The notes: generated from the sequence alone by a model not told the origin. A DNA stretch of 33,919 nt from Amphimedon queenslandica (GCF_000090795.2 NW_003546247.1:603611-637529); one strand, 5' to 3'; counted from the stretch's first letter, positions 21,787 to 31,734 are shown. A program made the numbers and translations.

Positions 21787-22178
21787 GTTTAGACTCATCG
21801 TGGACATATCGTCCCCAGTTGGGGCAAGTGTCAATGACGGAATCGACCCCTCGTTTTGCTCCATCTCCTATTTGTCTGTCAATCAGGCTGTGGCATCAGT
21901 CCACCAGGCGGGCCAGGGGGTTTTGATGGCCAAGCTTGATCTTCACTTGGCCTGTAAAAGGGTATCAGTCCATCCGGACGACTACTTGCTGCTTGGGATG
22001 AATGGGGGAACCAGCTCTTCTGTGATAAGGTGCTCCCTTTTGACATTCGCTCTGCCCCAAAGCTGTTTACAGCTTTGGCTGACGCCCTAGGTTTGGCGAT
22101 GCAATGTGAAGGGCTTCTAGACCTGATCCACTAAGTTGACAATTCCATCTGTTTGCCAGGGCCTCCATTATCAGTATG
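21741..22178 (+). pseudogene. Reverse transcriptase N-terminal half, DIRS-like, broken
   Basis: The open frame 21767-22090 has FRLIVDISSPVGASVNDGID, SYLSVNQAVASVHQAG and VLMAKLDLHLACKRVSVHPD with DYLLLGM. This is the RLI-L-SVNDGI ... KxD ... VHPxD-LLG pattern of DIRS-type RTs; AKLDL holds the first catalytic Asp. A frameshift near 22020 moves the family motif (CDKVLPFDIRSAPKLFTALA) to another frame. The YVDD active-site box near 22131-22142 reads stop-V-D-N, so the catalytic centre is lost. Sequence ends soon after, in CLPGPPLSV and a stop. Confidence 0.82.
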
Positions 22179-22219
22179 AATAATGTGCATAAGTTCTAAC
22201 TGTTATTTTTTATGTATAG

Positions 22220-24330
22220 GTGTCCCTCCCAACCAGCATTTTATCAGTTACTCCTGCTACTGCTGAAGGTGAAGAAAGAGATGTTGATAGTGACCATTTC
22301 TATGTCACAGAAGAAGTAGAAGACATGAAAGAAGCAAAGACCCAAAAGTAGTAGAAGACACAGAAGAGCTAGAAGTGGTAGATGACACGAAGTGTTTGGA
22401 GACTATTCAAGGAGTAGTGAATCAAGTTATTCTATGGAATCTGTGCCACCCTCATCATTTTTTGATATTTCGTCAGGTATAACGTTTATGTAATCACAAA
22501 CATGTCATGTTACTAAATGTGTATGCAGATACCAATGATGGAGTAAATGTATTAACTGAATTGAAAGTAGAAGATCGAGCTGACAGTGAAGGTACATGTA
22601 TAATAATGATAGCAACTACATGGTTTCAATATTACACAATTTTGTAGATCAACATAATCATAGCTTCAAACTAGATGCTGACAATATAGACAAGAACATA
22701 AAGAGGAGAAATGTTTGAGTGGACGGGCAGACCTTATCTTTTCATTAATTTCATTATTGTGCTGTTCGCAACAGTTTTGATTTTTCTGAATTTGATGATC
22801 ACTATAGGCTTACATTTTTGAACCAGTTTCTCAGCTACCAATAGAATTATTATTGCCATCTCATTCTGATAATGTCACCATAGAGTTCAATTTTGCATTT
22901 CTCATTAGCCGCGTACTTGATGAGGAGTTTTAATTCTTTTCTGACACATTGGATGGTGTTGTGACAAACATAAAAATCATTGTTACTCAAAGGAAAGGAG
23001 CCATAAATCTGAAGTTGTAACCATTATATTTCTTTACATCATTTATGCTTTAGGTTCCTCTTGGTGTTAGATGAACAAGTATGTTTCCTTGAAGAAATGC
23101 ACTCAAGTAGATGAAAAATCCGTTCATGATGCAGTTTTAGTTTGAGATCAGTTGAGTTGTAAAAGAATGGAAAATGCAATCGACATGAGGCGTAACAGCA
23201 AAACTCTAGAAATTATTAAAGGGTTTTGTTCCTGTTTGTGAAGAGTGGTACACGAAAGGGATTTTACTAGAGGTAATTGAAAATATTATGCATATGTATT
23301 TTTTTGATCTATGCATTGACTTTATAGGTTGTGTGGAAATACTTTTATGGCACAGATAGTTTTACTAATAAGAGAACTTTGTGCCAACTTCGTAACCTGA
23401 TCAACCGCAGATGTGCTTCTGCTGCTGCTGACAAGGATGTCAATGCATGTGACAATTTTTTCAAACTTGTCACTAGAGCTCACATAATAGCAGCAGCAGT
23501 GAAGTATCTCCAAATGAAAGGGAAAAGAGATCGCCATCATTTACTTACAGATACTTTGATGTTTGAGTCACAGGCAACCAGGAAAGATATTTTGGAAGCT
23601 GTTTGCAAAGAGATTGTATTGATGTTTGTCAAAGTGAAACCTAGCTTTGAAGTAAAATGATACAGACAGTGACGGTATTGTGGAAACAAATACTGACAAA
23701 GTCTTAGCCTATGCTTCACAAATGGGCCTGTTTTATGAAAAGTTTGCAGATGCAATTAATGGAGGTGATGGGAATCGTGTTCTTAGGTGTTGGTGGTATT
23801 TTATGCTTATTTTCAAGAAGGCACAAAGAAAAAATTATTCAATAGAGGCACTTAATTTGTTGTCACAATACCATTTTTTCCTTACACCATGAGCAATTGA
23901 TTTGGTCAAGGTGTGTGAATACCTGAAGCATAGCTGGGAAAAACATCCCAGGTGTCCTCTTGCTTCAACATTTCAATCAATCACTCAACATGTCTTTTGG
24001 GCCATACAAAACAGTGGAAAGTATATGTAGATCTTCAAAATGTTTAGGGGCAACTGTAGTATTAGAAAATCACTTCCACAGCTCAATTGGTCTTAATACC
24101 ACATCAGGAAAACATTCAGTAGTCAGTTCAAAGAAAGGTTTGAGCATCATTGTTAAGCCAGCTGTTTGAATCAGATGTATTTACACACATACATAAGAGA
24201 GAACACTCATAATTCAAAAATGTGAATACAACAGAATTAGAGTCAGATAAATTAAAGTAATGGATTAAAAAGCGTTTGTCTAATCTTAAGAAACAATTTA
24301 TCATGTTTCATCAACCATAATAGGTAATAA
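22220..24330 (+). pseudogene. DUF6589-family gene, spliced but frameshifted
   Basis: Exon-like blocks follow each other with compatible splice sites. 22220-22476 is acidic (ATAEGEERDVDSDHFYVTEE, later SMESVPPSSFFDISS) with an internal one-base shift. 22529-22591 (TNDGVNVLTELKVEDRADSE) and 22648 onward (KLDADNIDKNIKRRNV, then FHYCAVRNSFDFSEF) join in phase 1. Then come NFAFLISRVLDEEF and FFSDTLDGVVT, DQLSCKRMENAID, KGFVPVCEEWYTKGILLE, CQLRNLINRRCASAAADKDV with NACDNFFKLVTRAHIIAAAV (23331-23660), GGDGNRVLRCWWY and QRKNYSIEALNLLSQYHFFL (23700-23890), and finally HFNQSLNMSF...ICRSSKCLG and TSGKHSVVSSKKGL. The RNYSIEALNLLxQYHF and FNxSxK motifs are what I associate with Pfam DUF6589, a large multicopy family of unknown function. 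At least five stops or shifts are seen. Confidence 0.75.
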
Positions 24331-24449
24331 TTATGTTTGCAATTTATAGTCAATAATGGCAATAATAATGAATGACTAATCTAAATCTTGTTTCTGAAAA
24401 ACTTATGTTCAATATATCATGCAATAAAAAATATTGTGCTGTCAGATTC

Positions 24450-25758
24450 TCAAGACATTTGCCACATAAGCATTTTTCCAAAATATGTCACAGCAAAGGC
24501 ATCCTGAATTTTGTACTTGATGTTTGCACTTGTCAAAATGACAATACACATCATCTCTTCCACAATTTTGCTTGTTAGTGACATAATTGAGCATGACCTT
24601 ACAGCACTCTTTGTTAAATTTCTTGGCATGCAGAAGAAGTGCGTATGATACTGACCCATCTCTACCTCCCCATCCACTCCTTGAACATAGTTTTCCACAT
24701 CTGTTGGTGAACCAACATGCACAACCAGATTAACTCCAGTACAATTAGCCCCCATACAAAACGCAACTGTGGCAATTACTACACGCAGTGTAGAATCGTT
24801 TGTGAAGTTACTTGTGATACATTCTTTCACTTCTAATTCAGTGCCCTTCATAAACATGGCAACTAACCGACATTCTGGAATAAAAGAAGTGCCAGGCGGT
24901 TCAGTAAATTCATGTCTCATACTTCTATTAAAGAATTAATACAAAGCTGCACATTTCAATGTTTTCATCCAATAAATCAAAACCCGTTGCATAAATCTGC
25001 GTTTGCTCTTCAATTCTTCTACTAGATCATAAAATATAGTATAAGTGTGAGTTTCGCCTTTGATTTCACTGATGGCGTACAACATAATAGTTTTATTAGG
25101 GAACAGAATTATCTGAGATGTTCTTTCACTCTCAAAACCATTTGGATCTCTGCTTTTAGTGTAGAGGTGGCAGTAGCAGTTAATGCCTTTATATTTACTG
25201 TACATGACATCATGCTGTGTAGTTCTTGGTTCTTAATAAAAGCATCACAAAAGGTCTGGCCCCTAAAAACTAAAAAATAGATTTATTTACATGTATCTAT
25301 GTACACAATAACTAAATACCATTTAAAATGCAATGTGCCTTATGAACTACTATGCCAATCAATCTATCCTTATAAGTATTTTTTGACAGTATTGGTCTTC
25401 CTTTCTTGATCAACATTTCTGGACTCAAGTACAGTATATTATAGTCTCCAAGAAGTACCTAATTGATTATCTCTGGCCCAGATTCACAGTTTAATTGGCC
25501 TGTACTAATATCACACTCTTGTAGAAGCCTTTGCTGGTCGTGCATCAATGCAGTAAGAGGGGTAACTACCAATATAATAGACCAGTTTAGAGCTTTCCCA
25601 TGATATATGTCATGGGCCTTTGAAAGACAAGCATAACAAACTGTCTTTCCAAAACCGGTTGGCAGCGTCACAAACACACCTTTTCCATTTAAAAAATCCA
25701 CTGTAGCCATCATCTCCTCTTTTTCAAATGGTGAATAGTTGAGTTCTGCAGCTGCCAT
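24450..25758 (-). pseudogene. RecQ-like superfamily 2 helicase, spliced, with decayed motifs
   Basis: The start ATG at 25758 (MAAAELNYSPFEKEEMMATV) lies 55 bp below a GTGGGTGTGGT box on the same strand. Helicase motifs in order: I, TLPTGFGKTVCY (intact Walker A); Ia, VVTPLTALMHDQ; LYLSPEMLIKKGRP, reached after one in-frame TAG at ~25460; II, VVHKAHCI in place of DEAH, so the Mg/ATP-hydrolysis acids are lost; an intron from ~25315 to ~25275; III, VNIKALTATATSTLKAEI (intact). After a stop and frame change come ELKSKRRFMQRVLIY and FTEPPGTSFIPECRLV, then motif V, LRVVIATVAFCMGANC (FGMG changed to FCMG), and VI, YVQGVDGEVEMG where QxxGRxGRDG is expected, lacking the arginine fingers. The C-terminal part to 24450 is diverged. 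It is convergent with the DUF6589 gene, with a gap of about 120-150 bp. Confidence 0.85.
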
Positions 25759-25812
25759 CGAAGCAGCAAAATAAACTCTACAGGCAACTGTTATAACGTG
25801 ATTTCACGTGCT

Positions 25813-25823
25813 ACCACACCCAC
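25813..25823 (-). promoter_or_regulatory. GTGGGTGTGGT box upstream of the RecQ-like start
   Basis: On the minus strand GTGGGTGTGGT lies 55 bp upstream of the helicase ATG, followed by the palindromic cacgtg (25805-25810) in gtagcacgtgaaatcacg. GT-boxes of this form bind KLF/Sp-type factors in animals, and CACGTG is an E-box. The position is compatible with a proximal promoter. The same box also occurs at transposon-like repeats in this window, so it may be repeat-derived. Confidence 0.4.
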
Positions 25824-25966
25824 TTTGTCATCAAAAGTCAAACTATAAACATCACAAAACATCATAGTTAAAGTCTTAGTAATGCTTTGGTGTGTCTGCA
25901 TGCATGAACAAGTAGTGGGCACAACTGGAACCTGACCTTATTCCCCGCTTAGGGGGTTGAGTCTGG

Positions 25967-26467
25967 CTAATGTGAACTTTGACATTGTGCAAGAACTATG
26001 TTCACTGATAACTCTTGAATATTTTCTTGCAGCCATTTACACCACTTATTATTTAGTCTAGGCAATGCCCAAGTTGGTCTTGCACACTGGCATGAACAAA
26101 AGGGGCAAAGCAACAGAAATGTTTTTAAGAGATTTTTATGGTTCTCATTGAGGGTCACAACTTCCCAGCAAGCTTCCTCTGAGCCCCCAACTCCTATACA
26201 AACCAAGTTTCTGGCAAATACTAATCGTGATTTTTGTGGCGTACACCTGTTCCTCAATCCAAGTGCAAATACTGTTTACCAGGTCAGTCCATTTCTACTG
26301 TAACGCCACCAGCAATTCCAGAGTCACAACTTGCTATGTCTGGTAGTTACATTGACACTACTTGTTTCACTAGATATCAGCATCAAAGTGAGGTACCTTG
26401 GGCTGAACTATCTGCATTACAAATAAGGTTGGAGGACATTGTACAAAATATATTAGAAAAAGAGTGA
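25967..26467. other. Two overlapping unrecognised ORFs, strand ambiguous
   Basis: On the minus strand 26257-25967 encodes 96 residues with a cysteine-rich CPFCSCQCARPTWALP segment and ends NIVLAQCQSSH. On the plus strand 26234-26467 encodes 77 residues including KCKYCLPGQSISTVTPPAIP and EVPWAELSALQIRLEDIVQN. Both have CxxC-like pairs and balanced composition, so one may be a real exon. No family is recognised. The minus-strand one lies upstream of the RecQ-like gene in the same orientation. Confidence 0.25.
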
Positions 26468-27001
26468 CCAACTCAGAGAATGCGCAAAATTCTTTTATGA
26501 CGCCACAATTATCTACTTCTTCATCTGAGCTTGTTGAGAAGAAAGGGATTCCACCTGAACTGTTAGTATGTCCATTACTTTTACAAAACAGTGACTAATA
26601 ACATAATTATTATTATTATGATAACATAGTGACTGGTGGCTGATGTTTACGTTACTTTAGATGAAAGAGAGCACTGTAAACCTAGTAAGAGGTAAAATAA
26701 TTTTTCAATGTATTAACTTCCTACTTGAAACGTATTATTTCACAAAATAATAAAACCTGTTGCTAAAAAAATTGAGACACCTTTGCAAGAGAAGAATAAA
26801 TATTCACTTACTTGTTAACAGTAAGCTTTTATTTAGAATTTTGTTTAAGTTATATACTGATAATTGTTGAAGCTATCAGAAGATACTGACTCCTGGCGTC
26901 AATTTTAGAGAAGCTTAGGCTCCTTAGAAGTCACATAATGAATCTCAAGCTAAGTAACAGAAGATACGTTCAAGAAGTCAAATAGTATTATTCTCTGTGA
27001 T

Positions 27002-27105
27002 GATGATTATAGAATTTTGTGTCCCAACGCAGTTATTTGATTAAAGAGCTAAGGATGATTATAAAATTTTGTGTCCCACTGCAGTTATTTGATTAAAGAG
27101 CTAAG
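27002..27105. repeat. 52-bp tandem duplication
   Basis: Units 27002-27053 and 27054-27105 run from gatgattata to gagctaag and differ at about three positions (tagaattt/taaaattt, caacgc/cactgc). It is non-coding. Confidence 0.95.
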
Positions 27106-27295
27106 TATGTTAAGACATCTAAAGAAGGAATAGGAGTGATTTAACTGTGCAGTACATGACTAAAGAAACAAATGATGAAAATTTGGACAGTGATGTTATT
27201 GTTGTACATTGATCTAAATGACATTTGCTAAGTAAGTCTCATTGCCATCATCATTACATTCATTATTATTATTGCTTGGGGTAAGCCAATTTTGA

Positions 27296-27297
<2 letters not shown>

Positions 27298-27322
<25 letters not shown>
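27298..27322. repeat. (AT)12 microsatellite
   Basis: A 25-base uninterrupted alternating AT run, flanked by gaac and catg. Confidence 0.97.
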
Positions 27323-27327
<5 letters not shown>

Positions 27328-27842
27328 TCTTGTAGCATTGTGTTTGGCTGAAGTGTGAGGGTTGCTGATATTGCCTTAAGTTAACATGTATTTATTGCAA
27401 AGGAATGATTTTTTAAACATCAGATTATTATACCTCCAACTTTGATAAATATATTGATTTTTTTTCTAATGTTCGACATTTGCATGCACATGGCCAACAG
27501 GTTGAAAATAACTTAATGTAATGAGTATAGTATTAATTTTTTATCTTCCAAAAAACTCCTTGTAAAAGCAAAAACTTCATGAAGCAAAATGTATTTATTT
27601 GCTTTAATCAGTTATCAAGCTACAGATAGAATACTTAAAGGGTAGCTATCATGAAAATATGCAATAACTTTTTTCATTTGAAATGATACCTTACAACATT
27701 TAAAAGTCAGGAAAAATACTTAAAGATCTTTTTCCACATAATTATGAAATAAAACTCTCTGAAATAGCTTTTCAAACCAATTTACCACCTTTAAAATACT
27801 TCCTGTTGTGGACACAGTCGTGTGACGACGTATAAGCATAAA

Positions 27843-28380
27843 TACTGTAGGTTGGGATATATTCGCGTCTGCAATTATTTGCGGTCATAAAAAATTCATT
27901 TAAAAACCATGGAAACTGTTAGAGCGTTGCTATGACAATTAAGACTACGTGTTTAGTGTTCAGCTATTCATTTGTTTTTTAGCAGCTATAGTGGAGCCAT
28001 TCACCGATAGTGAGTCCTTCTCTATCTGTTAACTTCTTGTATGGACCACTACCTCTGAGCTCTTTCAGCTTCTTTGCTGCAAATTGTTGCTGGTCCGCGT
28101 GCTGGTGATAATAAACCACGCCCAAGTCAATAAACACTAACTAGAATAGGTGGAGGGTCCCAAATTACGGCAAGGCACTAGTTCTGAAAAGAACCGGTAA
28201 AGCAGCTCCAAAGAGCCCAAGGCTTAGGGACACAAGAACAACAGCTTAAGAACACTGCAGCAAGGTGCTTTTCTTCACTATCACATTGTTTTCAATAACA
28301 CCTCTGTTTTCATAGTTTTTACTTCAATTTTTTTATGACCGCGAATAATTGCAGCCGCAAATATATCATGACCTACGGTA
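27843..28380. mobile_element. 538-bp foldback/MITE with ~70-bp inverted repeats
   Basis: The left arm tactgtaggttgggatatat continues as tcgcg.ctgcaattatt.gcggtcataaaaaa, to about 27910. The reverse complement of the right arm (28311-28380) reads taccgtaggtcatgatatat followed by the same series. Identity is about 80 percent over ~70 bp. The ends are TACYGTAGG...CCTACRGTA, and flanking TA is compatible with a TA target. The internal ~400 bp has no ORF. It contains a box close to GTGGGCGTGGT (minus strand, 28115-28125). Confidence 0.88.
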
Positions 28381-28556
28381 TTACAGTAAATGAAAGTGAT
28401 TGGCAAAAGGGATAACTACAAAAAATGCTGTTGACACTGTAAATATTCTATTCAGAGACTTTGATTAAATGTTATTTTTTATTATAACATTGATTATTGA
28501 TTATTAATGGTCGAGATCCTTGATCTCAAGCTTCTCTTTTTCTTCAAGCCCTTCTT

Positions 28557-28980
28557 TCAATGTTTGTACTGTTCCACAAATCCAGATGTAAACCTGAATC
28601 CTCTCACTGTTATATAAAGTAGTATTATATCGTCAAACAGGTATAAATTAGCTTCCACTGAAACACTATTGGTCCACACAGTGACCACCTCTTCACTCTC
28701 CTTTACACTTTTGATTTTTTTCGGATTTGCTGGTGAAACCAAATCGGCAAGTGCTTTTAGCTTGCAATTCCTAAGAATAAAGAAAGGTGTGGAAAGCGAT
28801 GTTGCATATTGTTAACTTTCCTCCATTTATTTCACAAAGCCAGGCCTTACAGTCGTCATCTTCATGAGTCAAGAGTACATCTTGATGAACTGTATCCTCT
28901 TCCTCCTCAACATTATCTTCTACAAATTTGTCCAAGAAAACTGAGACAGAACTTATCATAAGTGCATCTAGACTGCTCGT
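28557..28980 (-). pseudogene. Unidentified two-exon coding relic, minus strand
   Basis: The upstream piece (28959 to ~28811) encodes MISSVSVFLDKFVEDNVEEE, then HEDDDCKAWLCEINGGK. A strong pyrimidine tract and ttcttag acceptor end at ~28772. The second piece runs NCKLKALADLVSPANPKKIK, later VVTVWTNSVSVEANLYLFDD and IILLYITVRGFRFTSGFVEQ, with a stop after YKH and a basic KKGLKKKRSLRSR tail beyond it. From memory the LYVTVRGFxFAxxW-like tail occurs in many sponge predicted proteins, but I cannot name the family. A premature stop suggests decay, although the tail may be the true terminus. No start is assigned. Confidence 0.45.
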
Positions 28981-29524
28981 GTTGTTTATCAGTTTAGCTC
29001 TGATTTTCCTGATTAAGTATCCAGGAAAATACCAAAGGGCACTTCTTTTGTCAAAATGTCAATCCTCCTGTAGTTGATTGTTGTAGCTCGTCTTGGCTTG
29101 ATGATACCTCTTTCCAGAATGTTGTGAACATTGTGTATGTTATCTCAAAAGATAAGAGAGGGCATTCTTTATCTTTAATGGTACCATACACTAGAGCCCA
29201 AATTCACTTGTACTCTTCGAACGAAACAAAAGAGGAAAATCCGCACCATATTTCTCCTCTTACTAATTGGGATGTTTTGGCTGCTGATGTCCAAATATTG
29301 AAAAATGTTACTAGATATGCATTGTAGCCTTTAAGAGTGTCCTTCTTAGTTTGTACAGAACACCAACGTTTTATCTTATTTGCTATCTTTACATATTTGA
29401 TGTCGGTACCTTTGATTCAGGACTCGAGATGATTTTATGTAGTGTAGCTATTAATTAAACATTATTAGGTATGTAAATGATATGCTATTATAAGTTCTTT
29501 TGCTTACTTTCAATTCTGTTGTAG

Positions 29525-29730
29525 TTGTGAAAATTGTTTCTAACGATGTACTTCATGTAGAAGAACGTCCTGATGTGGTCGTTGATGATGATGGGGACTC
29601 AGATCAAAATTGTATTGATAAGGTAGCAGATGATGTAGAAGACAATCCTGATGAGAATGATATAGTAGAAGATAGTTCTGCTGATATTGACCATGGTGAA
29701 ATAGATGTTTGTCCTGACATATTTGTACAT
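29525..29730 (+). CDS. Acidic exon candidate
   Basis: It starts after ttctgttgtag and ends at TACAT|GTATGT, a good donor. The 206 bases are fully open and encode a strongly acidic stretch (VHVEERPDVV-like start as LHVEERPDVVVDDDGDSDQN, then VADDVEDNPDENDIVEDSSA). Acidic, low-complexity regions like this are common in transposase-associated and nuclear proteins. It ends in phase 0, which does not match the next open piece (29766-29987), so either an exon is missing or the gene is broken. Confidence 0.4.
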
Positions 29731-29789
29731 GTATGTTGAGTTGATGTTTTTCATCTCTGGCAATAATGAATTCTGTGCCAGGACATATG

Positions 29790-30295
29790 GATCCTGTAAC
29801 ACATTTCTCCTTGTCTGATCAACTAATAAATATAATTAATGGGTCAGTAACAATTCTAGTAGCTCGAGGACACATTCATAAGATATCTAGGGAATTGGGA
29901 ATGCAATGTGAAAGCTCTAATAAATATACTGATGCACAGAAGAAAGCAATGCTACTAAGCAAAGACACAAAAGCAGGAAACAAATGACAAGTATTCCAAC
30001 ATCAAACTGAAAGACATGTATTATTTTCTATGCAGCTAAATCATTCATGGAGCTCACCAAATACCTTTTCACCGCACCTGGAGTCACTGTTTTCTTTAGT
30101 CCACACGTCTGCCAAGATCCTTTGAAAAGTTCTTCCGTTATTAAAGGCAAATAGGAAGAACACAACTCAGAAGTGAATAAGTTTATTGGAAACACACTAA
30201 TTAAAGACAATTATTTAAAAAATGTGACTGAATATGAGAAAACCAAGCTATCTGTTGGAATTATCAATGAGAGATATGGCTTCATAAACTTGTGA
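29790..30295 (+). pseudogene. Possible P-element/THAP9-like transposase C-terminal relic
   Basis: An acceptor-like gtgccag precedes the open piece GHMDPVTHFSLSDQLINIIN ... VARGHIHKISRELGMQCE (to 29987). After a stop and a probable intron ending in tatgcag (~30033) comes SFMELTKYLFTAPGVTVFFS with PHVCQDPLKSSSVIKGK, a stop, then EVNKFIGNTLIKDNYLKNV. The pattern FTAPGVxVFxS..xCQDPLExFFG.QRQ resembles the C-terminus of P-type/THAP9-like transposases, in which xQDPLExFFG is conserved. Here FFG is replaced. Broken by at least one stop; family assignment is from memory of the motif and could be wrong. Confidence 0.4.
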
Positions 30296-30759
30296 CAGTG
30301 GTACCTTATTAAAACCTAGATTTTATGAAAATTGTTCCGTATAATAAATTTCCTTCATTTAATGCCACGTTTCCCCAAAAGCAAGTTTAAAAAGGTAATT
30401 AAAAGACCTTTCTTTTGTTCTGCACCATGTAAATAATGACTGCTATTTACACTTCTTTCTCTATAAACAATCATAATTCAGCACTACGTGTGTCAAATGA
30501 AATGGGACAAAGACCAAAAGGAAGGAAAACTATGCTAAAAAATAATGAGCATAAATCTCAATTGGAGCATTTACCCTGGTTTTCTCATATTGGGTCACAA
30601 ATATTAAGTTACTGTTATTTGTGTTGGCTGTGACACTCCTATTTTGGACAAACGAATAAATTCAAGTACTTCCTCGGAGTCTATATTAGGTACTCAATTC
30701 CCATTAAAAATTTCTTTTAAATATATATTCATATCGGTTCTTGTGAGATTATTATTGCA

Positions 30760-30860
30760 GTAGTGAAGGAAATAGCATACTTTGCTACAGTAAATAAGTC
30801 ATTCCTTGAAGCAGTTAAGCCTGTGTGTGGCCTCTTTACCCTGCCTTCAGTTCTCTAAAA
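30760..30860 (+). other. Short coding-like segment, unrecognised
   Basis: After attattattgcag there is an open segment encoding VVKEIAYFATVNKSFLEAVK and PVCGLFTLPSVL before a stop. The acceptor-like context suggests an exon fragment, perhaps of the same broken gene as 29.5-30.3 kb. It is too short to assign. Confidence 0.25.
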
Positions 30861-31650
30861 TTCATATCACTTGTCTCCATGCTTGCTTTTTCTAATAAAA
30901 ATAGGATTCAAGCAGAGAAGGAGAACATGTACTCACAATAAATTATCATGAATTACTACTTCACTAAAATTTCATAAAATATGGGACACTGTCCTATCAG
31001 AAGACATCAAAGTTAACCAAGGTCTGAGATATTACTAGCATAAAAGTCCAAGAGTTTTCACTGAGCTTATTAACAGGAAATATTTCACTTCCAGTGAGAA
31101 TAACGTATTCACAACTGGCCTTACAGATACAGAGGAGAATCCCTTAGGTATGACTTATGATAGATGTGCCAAAAATTAATAACAGAAAAATAAAAGTGAA
31201 GTCACAAATATATATTTGAACTGCTTTATACTTATGAGTGAAACTAGTGACATAATTGCAGAGGTAGAGATGACAGTACTAGTAGCAAGAATTAGCGGAA
31301 TGTAATGGATAGAGGCGGCTTGTACCACTTTAAAGATTGCACATACCAGCTATTTGTCCAAAATTAAAAAGCCTTATTAACTACAAACGAACAATCACAG
31401 AAGCTACTCAGAATGATCACAGCAGTAGTTAGGAGTCAATAATGATAAAGTATCTCCAAAAATGTATGTGACAAGTGGCATGTGCTGACAGAAAAAGAGG
31501 AAAGTTTAGTTGTACTGTACCCATATTCACGATGATCATTACAGAAATTGTGACAGTGAAAGGATTCGCTTTCTAAGCATCAATAGTAGAAACATAGACG
31601 CATCTCTCCAATGAAAATCTATAAAAATAAAGAACTCTGTAAAACATATT
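30861..31650. other. Non-coding stretch, nothing recognised
   Basis: AT-rich with stops in all frames at short intervals. No repeat was noticed. Confidence 0.45.
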
Positions 31651-31655
31651 TTAAA

Positions 31656-31734
31656 GGTATATACACTAGAATGGTTTTCATAATCCCTCAAGCTTCGAAC
31701 TCGGGATTGTGAATATAATTTTTGGGTATATACC
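31656..31734. repeat. 79-bp decayed palindrome (foldback element)
   Basis: ggtatatac (31656-31664) mirrors gtatatacc (31726-31734), and aatccc mirrors gggatt around the centre caagcttcgaactc at ~31695. Pairing between is partial. The centre (cttcgaactcggg) resembles the cttcg..ctcggg centre of the 143-bp palindrome at 16784-16926, so the two may belong to one structural class. Confidence 0.7.

Larger units (their letters stand above)
19560..22178 (+). mobile_element. DIRS-like retroelement relic, 3'-truncated
   Basis: A block of clearly higher GC than either flank carries, in order, a low-complexity leader, gag-like pieces (20370-20925) and a reverse transcriptase start (21740-22130). The readable sequence stops shortly after the RT active-site region, near 22178. 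No RNase H, methyltransferase or tyrosine recombinase domain follows, so the 3' half is missing. No long terminal repeat or split direct repeat was found by eye, and the 5' limit is approximate. Confidence 0.7.
26468..27840. other. Non-coding stretch with small repeats
   Basis: No coding signal was recognised. It contains a 52-bp tandem duplication and an (AT) run, listed separately, and is otherwise AT-rich. Confidence 0.5.

Noticed and set aside
29599..29802. Minus-strand 67-codon ORF
   Set aside because: It is antisense to the acidic plus-strand exon; GAT/GAA-rich sequence gives long Ile/Tyr/Phe-rich antisense frames by composition alone.
31670..31710. tRNA-like B box (gttcgaagc on the minus strand)
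   Set aside because: No A box or cloverleaf could be fitted at the right distance; the match is explained by the palindromic centre of the foldback element.
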